DNA of 11,901 nt from NCBI GenBank assembly GCA_016744555.1, contig JADGED010000006.1:17447-29347 (forward strand), written 5' to 3'. Position 1 is the stretch's first letter. Every line of letters starts with the position of its first letter. The notes under the pieces were generated by a model. That model ran no database searches. It was given only the letters and a program-made list of their open reading frames with translations, and had not been told where the DNA came from. This DNA comes from Desulfuromonadaceae bacterium (lineage in GTDB: Bacteria > Desulfobacterota > Desulfuromonadia > Desulfuromonadales > Geopsychrobacteraceae). A program made the translations under genes and the position numbers. Shown one piece after another: positions 5,067 to 11,901 of the stretch.

Positions 5067-7943
5067 CTATAAAGCTGCCTGCAGATACTCACTGGTGACA
5101 ATTTGTTTTTGCTTTGCTACTTGTTTTGGATCAACTTCTACAAATTTCTCGTCTGGAGTTACTTTAAACAATGGCTGTCCTTTTTGAACAATAGTGCCAT
5201 CTCCACCTTCGATAATAATCTTATCAATGGTACCAGCAAATGGTGCTGGAACTTTGTTGAACATTTTCATTACTTCAAGAATAAACAGTGGCTGTCCTTT
5301 ATCGAAGTGCATCCCTTCGGTGACAAAAGGTGGCATGCCAGGAGCTTCTTGACCGTAATACATGCCGCCACCTGGGGTAACAACCTCATCAGCTTTAGTC
5401 GCAGGTGGTGGTACTAGAACCTTCTTCATTGCAGCTTGCAACTCAGGGTCATGTAAGTATTCTGGAATTGTAACTTCAAGGTCATCTTCGACTTTTAGGT
5501 CGTAGAAGTTTGTCTTGTCTGCGACTAAGCAAAGCATCCCTAGAAGTTCATTGCCCATTTCGTAGCCAACGTGTGCCGCCTGAATTTTAGCCCAGGTATC
5601 TGCATCGTAACCACCTTGTGGCTTCGCTTTGCTAAGTATGCCATTAAGTTTAACGAATTCTTTTTTGCCCAAAGAAAACTTGCTACGTAACTCTGCATAA
5701 AAGGAGAGGGCGTTCTCAAGTAAATCTCGGTCGTGGGTCCAGATAACTTCAGCTGCAGGTGCTTCTTCTCTCCATGTCATATTCAAGAAGGCGTAAGTTT
5801 CTTCTAAGATGACAAGTGGGTTGCAAAGCCAAATGATTTTACCATTTTCGATCTTAAACTTTTCTCGGTTTAAGCTAAGCCAACCAGATAGTTTATGTGG
5901 ATCTTGCAGCAACATCTCCATTGGTCTGGTTAGTAAGGTGCCTTTGCGATCAAGTGTCGCTGATGCTGCCTTAGCTGCGTCTTTATCATCTGCATAAATT
6001 TTAGCGTAGTGCTTTTTCATGGCGAAAAAGGCAAAAACAACATCTATTTTTTGCGCCTCTTCTTTTATTTTACCTACCAAGGTCAGGTAAGGGACAACAA
6101 AACGAGTGGTCGGTTTAGCCATGACATTGTTACCAATGAACCAGTTTACTAATCCATAGTGGAAGCCTAGGTTAGTAGCTAAGTTTGAACCACGTAGAAC
6201 TGTGCTACGCAAAACTTTAGATAAATGGTCATAGCTAGTAATACGATCATCGCCTTTTGTTAAAAGTAGGGCAATGTTGGAATCGTAAGCACCAGCAAGG
6301 TGGTAGCGCATAAATTGTTTGGTATCTGGATTAGAAATACAGATGCCTTGGTCATCGCGAATTTCACCGTCAATCGGTTTTGACCAGTAACGAATATAAC
6401 CGCCAGCACTTGGAGATAGTGAGCTATCGGTGGCATTAAGGCGGGCTTCAGCTCCGGCACCAAATCGTGGTACTCGAGTTGGGCGTGGCAAACGCTCTTT
6501 ATGGAGAGCTAAAAGAGCCATTGCTTCAACTAGAGATTCCACAATAAAGAAATCTTTTTCGTCGTCTGGATTGGTGAATTTGAGACTATATACAAGCTCT
6601 GTGACTCGGTGTTCAACTTGGATTCTGGTGTTAACTTCCATGAAGTAGTGACGGTTACCATCAACTATACATTCGAATGTTGATGCTGAATCAAGGCCTA
6701 CTGCCTCACCAAAACGTTCGGATTCTTCCTCCATCCGTTTAAGGACTACAAGATCTTCTTCTAGCGCTTTTTGCTGCTTAGGTAGTTTAGCCTCTTTGGC
6801 TTTAGCAATTTCACTTTGCAAGCTTTCTTGGGTTACCGAAATTTCTAGCAACTTTTGTTCATGCATCTGTAATGAACAGTCACGACCACCAAGGGCAATT
6901 GCCCATTTACCGTTACCCAGTAACTGGATTTCGTTATGGCGGGTTTGTTCAATATTCAATTCGACTAAAACGTTTTTATTGTCACCGATACCGTTGGTTT
7001 TAACTTCGTTAAGAATCTCGCGCACTAAACCTGGAGCATCAGCAGCGGCTTCATTTATCTGTTTGTCGGTTGGCTCTTTGGTTGTAAGAAGGGAAGCACC
7101 AAGAATCCGCTGCCCTTTACCTCCACCACCACCAATCGCTTTTAGACGAATTCTGGCGCGAGGGTATTTTTTGAACATATCGAAACACTCTACTTCAACT
7201 TGCGCGCAAAGTTCTTCGATGGAGAAAAGGTCAATCCCTTTAGCGTATGAAGCAAACAGGATAATGTCAGCGAGCTCCTCAACCGGTGTGTCAGTTTTGT
7301 CAAGGATAGCTTGATCAATATCAAGATCTTCGGCTTTAACTAAAGCGACTAATTGTTCAAAAGTTTTATGTTTTTTCAGTAATGTGCGAGCGGTAACGTT
7401 GTCAATGCCTGGAGTAACCGAAACATCAACTTGTAGTGCTGTTCTCTTGGCCTCGTCTTTTTTACCCGCAGCCCTTTGAGTCCCGGAGCATGGGCCGATA
7501 AATTTTAGGCCGGCATCTTCTAGTGCGGCAACAAATTCGTCGTCCTCTGCCATAAATCCATAACCGGAAAAGACGGAGTTGTAACCATTATCATTGGCGA
7601 TATCGATGATTTGCTGGATTCTTTCTACCCGCTCCTCTTTCGATGCACCACTGTAGTCAGGCACTCTATGTACCCGGCTGGTGTCGGTGAGTTGACGTAG
7701 CTCAGGCGAAAGGGCGTTAGGGTAAACAATAGAATCTTTTTCTGATAACAGAATACCGTAATGGCTGATTCCCATTTCAGTATAAACATCCATCGCTTCT
7801 TTACGGATTGGTCCACGACAAACGATAAGTGGGCATAAGTCTTCACAAGAAAAAGAACTGGCCCACTTTGAAGTAGATTTGGCTAGTCGGCGTTCTCTAT
7901 GAATTAACGGATTGTTCGAATATAAGTCTGTATTTTGTGCCAT
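5067..7943 (-). CDS. Biotin carboxylase/biotin carboxyl carrier fusion subunit of an acyl-CoA carboxylase
   Basis: 958 residues from ATG at 7943, with GGAG 9 nt upstream; the frame is open 31 codons further, but that would overlap the upstream gene. It uses ATP and bicarbonate to carboxylate its own biotin. Order: BC N-domain about 35-155 (FSGYGFMAED); ATP-grasp with GKKDEAK (160-166), the glycine-rich loop GGGGGKGQR (271-279), RHNEIQ (335-340), RDCSLQ (354-359) and MEVNTRIQVEH (435-445); BC C-domain about 495-615 (GAGAEARLNAT, AYDSN); an unrecognised helical linker about 620-840; and a biotinyl domain about 845-930 with Lys893 in LEVMKMF (EVMKM instead of the usual EAMKM). A tail of about 30 residues follows. 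Usual BC-BCCP subunits are about 580-670 residues; the extra length lies mainly at 180-265, 370-410 and 620-840. The carboxyltransferase gene ends 62 nt upstream. The substrate cannot be read from this subunit. Confidence 0.92.
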   Translation of the reverse strand: MAQNTDLYSNNPLIHRERRLAKSTSKWASSFSCEDLCPLIVCRGPIRKEAMDVYTEMGISHYGILLSEKDSIVYPNALSPELRQLTDTSRVHRVPDYSGASKEERVERIQQIIDIANDNGYNSVFSGYGFMAEDDEFVAALEDAGLKFIGPCSGTQRAAGKKDEAKRTALQVDVSVTPGIDNVTARTLLKKHKTFEQLVALVKAEDLDIDQAILDKTDTPVEELADIILFASYAKGIDLFSIEELCAQVEVECFDMFKKYPRARIRLKAIGGGGGKGQRILGASLLTTKEPTDKQINEAAADAPGLVREILNEVKTNGIGDNKNVLVELNIEQTRHNEIQLLGNGKWAIALGGRDCSLQMHEQKLLEISVTQESLQSEIAKAKEAKLPKQQKALEEDLVVLKRMEEESERFGEAVGLDSASTFECIVDGNRHYFMEVNTRIQVEHRVTELVYSLKFTNPDDEKDFFIVESLVEAMALLALHKERLPRPTRVPRFGAGAEARLNATDSSLSPSAGGYIRYWSKPIDGEIRDDQGICISNPDTKQFMRYHLAGAYDSNIALLLTKGDDRITSYDHLSKVLRSTVLRGSNLATNLGFHYGLVNWFIGNNVMAKPTTRFVVPYLTLVGKIKEEAQKIDVVFAFFAMKKHYAKIYADDKDAAKAASATLDRKGTLLTRPMEMLLQDPHKLSGWLSLNREKFKIENGKIIWLCNPLVILEETYAFLNMTWREEAPAAEVIWTHDRDLLENALSFYAELRSKFSLGKKEFVKLNGILSKAKPQGGYDADTWAKIQAAHVGYEMGNELLGMLCLVADKTNFYDLKVEDDLEVTIPEYLHDPELQAAMKKVLVPPPATKADEVVTPGGGMYYGQEAPGMPPFVTEGMHFDKGQPLFILEVMKMFNKVPAPFAGTIDKIIIEGGDGTIVQKGQPLFKVTPDEKFVEVDPKQVAKQKQIVTSEYLQAAL

Positions 7944-8005
7944 GGGATTAATCTCCACTTTCCATGTAATTGAAAATAAAGGCGATATAAATTCAGTCGC
8001 AGCGT

Positions 8006-9730
8006 TTAATGGAACTCGCGTTGTACACCTTGCCATGCTGAAGGCTCGTAGTGACGCAAGAAGAAGTTGAGATTCTCACCCAAAACTTTACGTAAGTCAG
8101 TTGGCATAACCAATGATGAAATTGATCCTAAGGCCAAGCCCTCTTTTGGGTTCATCAACTCTTTTTCGTAACGTGTGTTAAGAGCTGCTTCTTCAATTTT
8201 TAGCCATTCTGCAGTCTCTTTTTCTGCATCAACCTTAGCACCAGCTCCGTCCATACCAGCGTTGGTACGTTCTGCAGTACCTGCTGCGATACGTTGTTTA
8301 ATTTCGCCACGCAACTTACGTAGTTCATTCTTATAAACAAACTCTTTACCGGCTGGGCCCATAACGGCGAGGCGGGTGGTTGGTAACGCTAGAACCAAAT
8401 CTGCACCAGTAGGGTAGTTGTTGTATGAAGCATATGCACCACCGTAGGCGTTGCGTAGAATCAATAAAATCCGTGGAGTTCTGACATCGACAATTGAATC
8501 AAGCATTGAACGTCCAGATTGGACAATTCCGCGGGCTTCCTGCTCACGACCAGGTAAGAAGCCAGTCGTATCTTCCATGAAGATTAGTGGAATGTTGTAG
8601 ATGTTACAGAAGCGAACAAACCGAGCAATCTTGGCAGCAGAATCGCAATCAATTTGTCCAGATGATACTGCAGAGTTGTTTGCTACAAAGCCGACGACAT
8701 TGCCACCTAAGCGACCGAAAGCGGTAATTGCTTCACGGGAACGGGTAGGTTGCATTTCGAAATAATCACCATGATCACAGATTTGCTGGATTATGATTGA
8801 AACATCAAATGGAGTATTGAACCCAGTTGGTGAGTTGAATGCTTTTTTCAAGAGGGTATTGATTTCCCAAGTTTTACGATCTAGTGGGTCACTAGTCTCT
8901 TGGAATGGCGCCATGGTTCTATTGTTGTCAGGAATGTAACTGATTAACCGCATCGCAGTACGCAGTGCAGCGGTTTCATCGGCAACAGTTAAGTCGGTTA
9001 CGCCGGTTGCAGCGTGAACTTTAGGCCCACCTAGTTCTTCAGGGGTAATATCTTCACCGAGTACCGATTTAACAACGCCAGGACCAGTTAGGCCAAAGAA
9101 GGTATCCTCTGGTTGGATAACAAAGCTGCCCTGGCGTGGTAGGTATGAGCCACCACCAGCGTTAAAGCCAAACATACACATAACTGTTGGGACCACACCG
9201 CTAATTTTACGTAGGGCAGTAAATGCTTCAGCGTAGCCATCAAGGCCACCAACGCCGGCAGGTACAAACGCACCAGCAGAGTCGTTCATGCCGAGAAGAG
9301 GAATCCCTTTTTCACCAGCCATGTTCATTAGCCGGGCTAACTTTTGACCGTTGGTAGAATCAATGGAACCAGCGCGAACGGTGAAGTCGTGGCCGTAAAC
9401 GGCAACATCACGACCACCAATATTGAGGATACCGGTGACCAAAGAAGCACCGTCAAGGTTTTTGCCCCAGTTTTGGAACAGGATGTTTGGTTCGCTTTCG
9501 GTAAGGACTTTAATTCGTTCCCATACCGTCATCCGTTGCTTGAAGTGCTGTTTCTCAATCTGCCCAACGGGAACTGAATTAATCGGCCGTTGAATTAGAT
9601 CGTGACCTTCTTTCATTACCTCTTCATAACCACCAGACTGACCTGCAATTTCACCAGGAATGGTGAATTCAACTTCTTCAGTTGCAGTGAGAGGATTTTG
9701 CAATGAGGGCTTAACTTTGTTTTCTGACAT
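8006..9730 (-). CDS. Biotin-dependent acyl-CoA carboxyltransferase (PccB/MmdA-like), divergent
   Basis: 574 residues from ATG at 9730, with AAGGG about 9 nt upstream; an ATG three codons earlier directly abuts that AAGGG and is less likely. It moves the carboxyl group from biotin to an acyl-CoA, or the reverse. Two crotonase-like halves are visible. The N-half has HDFTVRAGS (114-122), NDSAGAFVPAGV (149-160; usual NDSGGARIQEGV) and GFNAGGGSY (188-196), which provide the oxyanion holes. The C-half has FVANNSAVSSGQID, FLPGREQEARGI (from 391) and AYGGAYAS (428-435). Common family members are about 510-520 residues. This one has an N-terminal extension of about 60, an insertion of about 40 after PAGKEFVYKNELRK, and lacks the usual KHGNIPL end. 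A434 occupies the position that is Asp in typical PccB (GGAYD), known to influence acyl selectivity. It is the first gene of the two-gene operon. Acetyl-, propionyl- or methylmalonyl-CoA are all possible substrates. Confidence 0.9.
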   Translation of the reverse strand: MSENKVKPSLQNPLTATEEVEFTIPGEIAGQSGGYEEVMKEGHDLIQRPINSVPVGQIEKQHFKQRMTVWERIKVLTESEPNILFQNWGKNLDGASLVTGILNIGGRDVAVYGHDFTVRAGSIDSTNGQKLARLMNMAGEKGIPLLGMNDSAGAFVPAGVGGLDGYAEAFTALRKISGVVPTVMCMFGFNAGGGSYLPRQGSFVIQPEDTFFGLTGPGVVKSVLGEDITPEELGGPKVHAATGVTDLTVADETAALRTAMRLISYIPDNNRTMAPFQETSDPLDRKTWEINTLLKKAFNSPTGFNTPFDVSIIIQQICDHGDYFEMQPTRSREAITAFGRLGGNVVGFVANNSAVSSGQIDCDSAAKIARFVRFCNIYNIPLIFMEDTTGFLPGREQEARGIVQSGRSMLDSIVDVRTPRILLILRNAYGGAYASYNNYPTGADLVLALPTTRLAVMGPAGKEFVYKNELRKLRGEIKQRIAAGTAERTNAGMDGAGAKVDAEKETAEWLKIEEAALNTRYEKELMNPKEGLALGSISSLVMPTDLRKVLGENLNFFLRHYEPSAWQGVQREFH

Positions 9731-9775
9731 CTTTGGCATCCCTTTACAAAAAATAGTAAATTTGATCCGACCCCG

Positions 9776-9804
9776 ATTATAAGTAGCAGAGGCCGGGTTG
9801 ACAT
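9776..9804 (-). promoter_or_regulatory. Promoter of the carboxylase operon
   Basis: On the minus strand a perfect -10 TATAAT (9776-9781), 17-nt spacer and a weak -35 ATGTCA (9799-9804, four of six). The start would be near 9769, giving a leader of about 40 nt. A further TTGACA on the minus strand at 9904-9909 has no fitting -10. The 259-nt gap between ygiQ and this operon (9731-9989) holds no other gene that I can see. Confidence 0.55.
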
Positions 9805-9989
9805 TGTATTTCGATTTAGAATTCAAGTAATGCTTTATGTGGACAAAAATAAAGCAAAACGGTGTTTTTAAACAGTGGCAAAGAAACAAAATATAGAGCA
9901 AATTGTCAAGCTAAATTTTACTGAGGATAAAAAATATAGCCGTATATTCGTTGGGTTTAAAGCGTTAAATTCGCTGTTTTTTCTCGTAT

Positions 9990-11819
9990 TTATAATTTTG
10001 TTTTGCTATGGAATCGCTTTTTAAGCCGATTTGACTGTGGTTTACCAAGGAGTTCTTTGGCTACTTCCTCTTGATTGCATATTTTGAGTGCCTCTAAAAT
10101 GTCTTTTTTGTACTCCTCTTTATGGAAGAGGAGTAGCGCTTTTTGCAATCGTCTCTCTTTTGTCGTTTTGGCAACGTGAATTTTATCGCCAGTAAGTGGA
10201 TTTTTGCCAGTGTGGTAAATACAAGTAGACAGACTCCCAGGGGTAGGGGTGAAGTCTTGTACCTGTTCTACCTGCAGTCGGTGCCTTTTTAAGTAAAGGG
10301 CAACGTCAATCATGTCGCTTAGGGTTGAACCAGGATGACTACCTATAAGATATGGCACCACTGCCAGTTTTAAGCCTAATTTTTGATTTTGGCAGCGAAA
10401 TTGCTCCAAAAAGCGAGTGAAAACTTGTGCCCCGGGTTTCCCCATGATTTTTGTTACGGCGTCGCTAGTCGATTCAGGAGCAACCTTTAAAAGTCCACCG
10501 ACATGGTGTTGTAAGAGATCGGTAAAATATTTTGGTTGTAATTCTAGTAGGTCGTAACGGATCCCCGAAGCTATGAAAGAATGTTTTATTTTGTGGTGTT
10601 GTCTAATTTGGTTTAGTAGCGTAGTTGCAGGCTTGTCGCTGGTGATCAGGTTTTTGCATATTGTCGGGTAGATACAACTATCACGCCGACATTTTTTTTC
10701 GGCAGCATGATTCCCACAACTTAATCCATACATGTTGGCTGTAGGGCCACCGATATCGCTGATGGTGCCACGAAAGCTTTTGCTGCTGGTAAGTTTATTA
10801 ACTTCTTTAAGGATCGAGTCAATTGACCGTGACTGAATCGTTTTCCCTTGGTGGTGGGCGATGGCACAGAATGCGCAGCCACCAAAACAGCCTCGATGGC
10901 TGGTAATGGAGTTGCAGATTTGCTCAAAAGCCGGGATTTTTTCTTTATATTGCGGATGTGGTTGTCTAGTGTAAGGGAGGTCGTAAATACGATCAATCTC
11001 TGCTTCATCAAGTGGTAGCGCTGGTGGATTGATAATCACATTACGATTGCCATGTGGTTGAATTAATGGCTGAGATGAAAAAGGATTTTCTTGTTCATGG
11101 GCTAGCTTGAAAGCCAAACTGTATTGATCTTTGCTGATAGATGCTTGCTCAAAAGCGGGTAATAAAACTGCCCCAGAAATAGATTTGTTTGACGGATAAG
11201 CGGTACCTCTAACATCGCTGATAGTATTTAGTTGTTCACCATTTTGTAAGCGGATGGCAATCTCTAGCAGTGCAGTTTCTGCCATCCCGTAAATAAGTAA
11301 ATCGGCTTTACTGTCGATTAAGATTGAGCGTCGTACTTTGTCACTCCAATAATCGTAATGGGCAAGTCTTCTGAGGCTGGCCTCTATGCCACCAATTACG
11401 GTTGGTAGTCCTTTAAACGCACCTTTAACTGCAGCGGTGTAGGCAATAACGGCACGAATAGGTCGCTTGCCTGCATTCCCACCGGGAGTATAAGCATCAT
11501 TGTGGCGGATTTTTTTAGCTGCGGTATAATGGTTGACCATAGAATCCATTGAGCCCGCAGAAATAGCAGCAAATAGTCGTGGTCGACCCATCGTTCGAAA
11601 TGCATCCGGGTCTTTCCAGTCCGGTTGTGCCAATATGCCGACTTTAAACCCGTTTTTTTCTAGTAGCCGAGCTAATAGTGCTGTTCCAAATGCTGGATGG
11701 TCGATGTAGGCATCGCCAGAAATAAAAAGTACATCTAACTCATCCCAACCACGCTGCTGCATCTCTTGGCGGTTTGTTGGTAGGAAAATGTCATTATTGA
11801 TATTTGTTTGTGTGGTCAT
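9990..11819 (-). CDS. ygiQ: YgiQ-family radical SAM protein
   Basis: 609 residues, within the normal range of this large family. ATG at 11819 has AAGGT 5 nt upstream. The N-terminal region (about 25-200) shows the YgiQ pattern DVLFISGDAYIDHPAFG and ILAQPDWKD, similar to the B12-binding-like fold of other radical SAM proteins. The radical SAM core has the 4Fe-4S motif SHRGCFGGCAFCAIAHHQGK with C311, C315 and C318. A further Cys group follows around 370-390 (SCGNHAAEKKCRRDSCIYPTIC), which could hold a second cluster. SHPGSTLSDMIDVALYLKRH and DFTPTPGSLSTCIYHTG lead into the C-terminal YgiQ-specific domain. The biochemical role is not established; the family belongs among uncharacterised radical SAM enzymes. 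It stands alone, separated from the carboxylase operon by 259 nt, and its upstream region runs to the window edge without a clear promoter. Confidence 0.93.
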   Translation of the reverse strand: MTTQTNINNDIFLPTNRQEMQQRGWDELDVLFISGDAYIDHPAFGTALLARLLEKNGFKVGILAQPDWKDPDAFRTMGRPRLFAAISAGSMDSMVNHYTAAKKIRHNDAYTPGGNAGKRPIRAVIAYTAAVKGAFKGLPTVIGGIEASLRRLAHYDYWSDKVRRSILIDSKADLLIYGMAETALLEIAIRLQNGEQLNTISDVRGTAYPSNKSISGAVLLPAFEQASISKDQYSLAFKLAHEQENPFSSQPLIQPHGNRNVIINPPALPLDEAEIDRIYDLPYTRQPHPQYKEKIPAFEQICNSITSHRGCFGGCAFCAIAHHQGKTIQSRSIDSILKEVNKLTSSKSFRGTISDIGGPTANMYGLSCGNHAAEKKCRRDSCIYPTICKNLITSDKPATTLLNQIRQHHKIKHSFIASGIRYDLLELQPKYFTDLLQHHVGGLLKVAPESTSDAVTKIMGKPGAQVFTRFLEQFRCQNQKLGLKLAVVPYLIGSHPGSTLSDMIDVALYLKRHRLQVEQVQDFTPTPGSLSTCIYHTGKNPLTGDKIHVAKTTKERRLQKALLLFHKEEYKKDILEALKICNQEEVAKELLGKPQSNRLKKRFHSKTKL

Positions 11820-11901
11820 AGTTACCTTGAAAATTTGCTTCTTAGTAAGTGGAACTGTTTAGATGTTTTTATCAGATAACCTGAAGGTGACTGTTTTAAC
11901 G

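Noticed and set aside
7944..8036. N-terminal extension of the biotin carboxylase (31 codons)
   Set aside because: It would overlap the end of the carboxyltransferase gene; ATG at 7943 has GGAG 9 nt upstream.
9731..9901. N-terminal extension of the carboxyltransferase (57 codons)
   Set aside because: The extension does not resemble the family, begins at a non-preferred position and would cover the TATAAT promoter; ATG at 9730 has a suitable AAGGG.
9933..9948. AATATA-GCCG-TATATT hairpin after ygiQ as terminator
   Set aside because: A six-pair AT-only stem is too weak to call, although a short T run follows on the minus strand.
11869..11879. TTATCAGATAA palindrome upstream of ygiQ as an operator
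   Set aside because: Short, AT-rich and not aligned with a convincing promoter; chance is likely.

Overview
The window is about 11.9 kb of bacterial chromosome, AT-rich by eye. Nine genes are supported: eight protein-coding genes (one cut by the left edge) and one structured RNA gene. Only the desulfoferrodoxin gene is on the plus strand. A class II desulfoferrodoxin, a YgiQ radical SAM protein, an MshEN-receiver protein and an unusually large two-gene biotin carboxylase together suggest an anaerobic Desulfobacterota/deltaproteobacterium-like organism, for example Desulfuromonadia or Desulfobulbia. That placement is inference (about 0.6); no taxonomic marker gene is present. There are no insertion sequences, CRISPR arrays, tRNAs or phage genes.

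Layout from left to right. (1) 1-784, minus: partial regulator, GspE/MshE N-terminal domain plus receiver, with its own promoter. (2) 4161 down to 862, minus: a compact unit traB-like, rhomboid protease, ybaK, sirtuin, with gaps of 47, 8 and 17 nt; the first two genes start with TTG. (3) 4216-4481, minus: a 6S RNA (ssrS) gene with its own promoter and intrinsic terminator. (4) 4509-4987, plus: the superoxide reductase (dfx), divergent from 6S RNA. (5) 5000-5047: a perfect 23-bp inverted repeat that serves as terminator for both converging transcripts. (6) 9730 down to 5067, minus: a two-gene acyl-CoA carboxylase operon, carboxyltransferase first, then a biotin carboxylase/biotin carrier fusion. 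(7) 11819 down to 9990, minus: ygiQ.

The carboxylase operon makes a complete enzyme: the 958-residue protein carboxylates its own biotin with ATP and bicarbonate, and the 574-residue partner passes the carboxyl group to an acyl-CoA. Both differ clearly from textbook propionyl/acetyl-CoA carboxylases, with insertions in the ATP-grasp region, a long linker before the biotin domain, extra C-terminal sequence, and a changed residue in the acyl-CoA pocket. They are the least ordinary genes here. Dfx supplies oxygen defence typical of anaerobes. 6S RNA is the growth-phase regulator of RNA polymerase. The traB-rhomboid pair places two intramembrane/membrane-associated, protease-like proteins next to two small enzymes of protein quality and modification. 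I see no wholly unknown multi-gene system; most of the window is recognisable core gene content in an uncommon arrangement.
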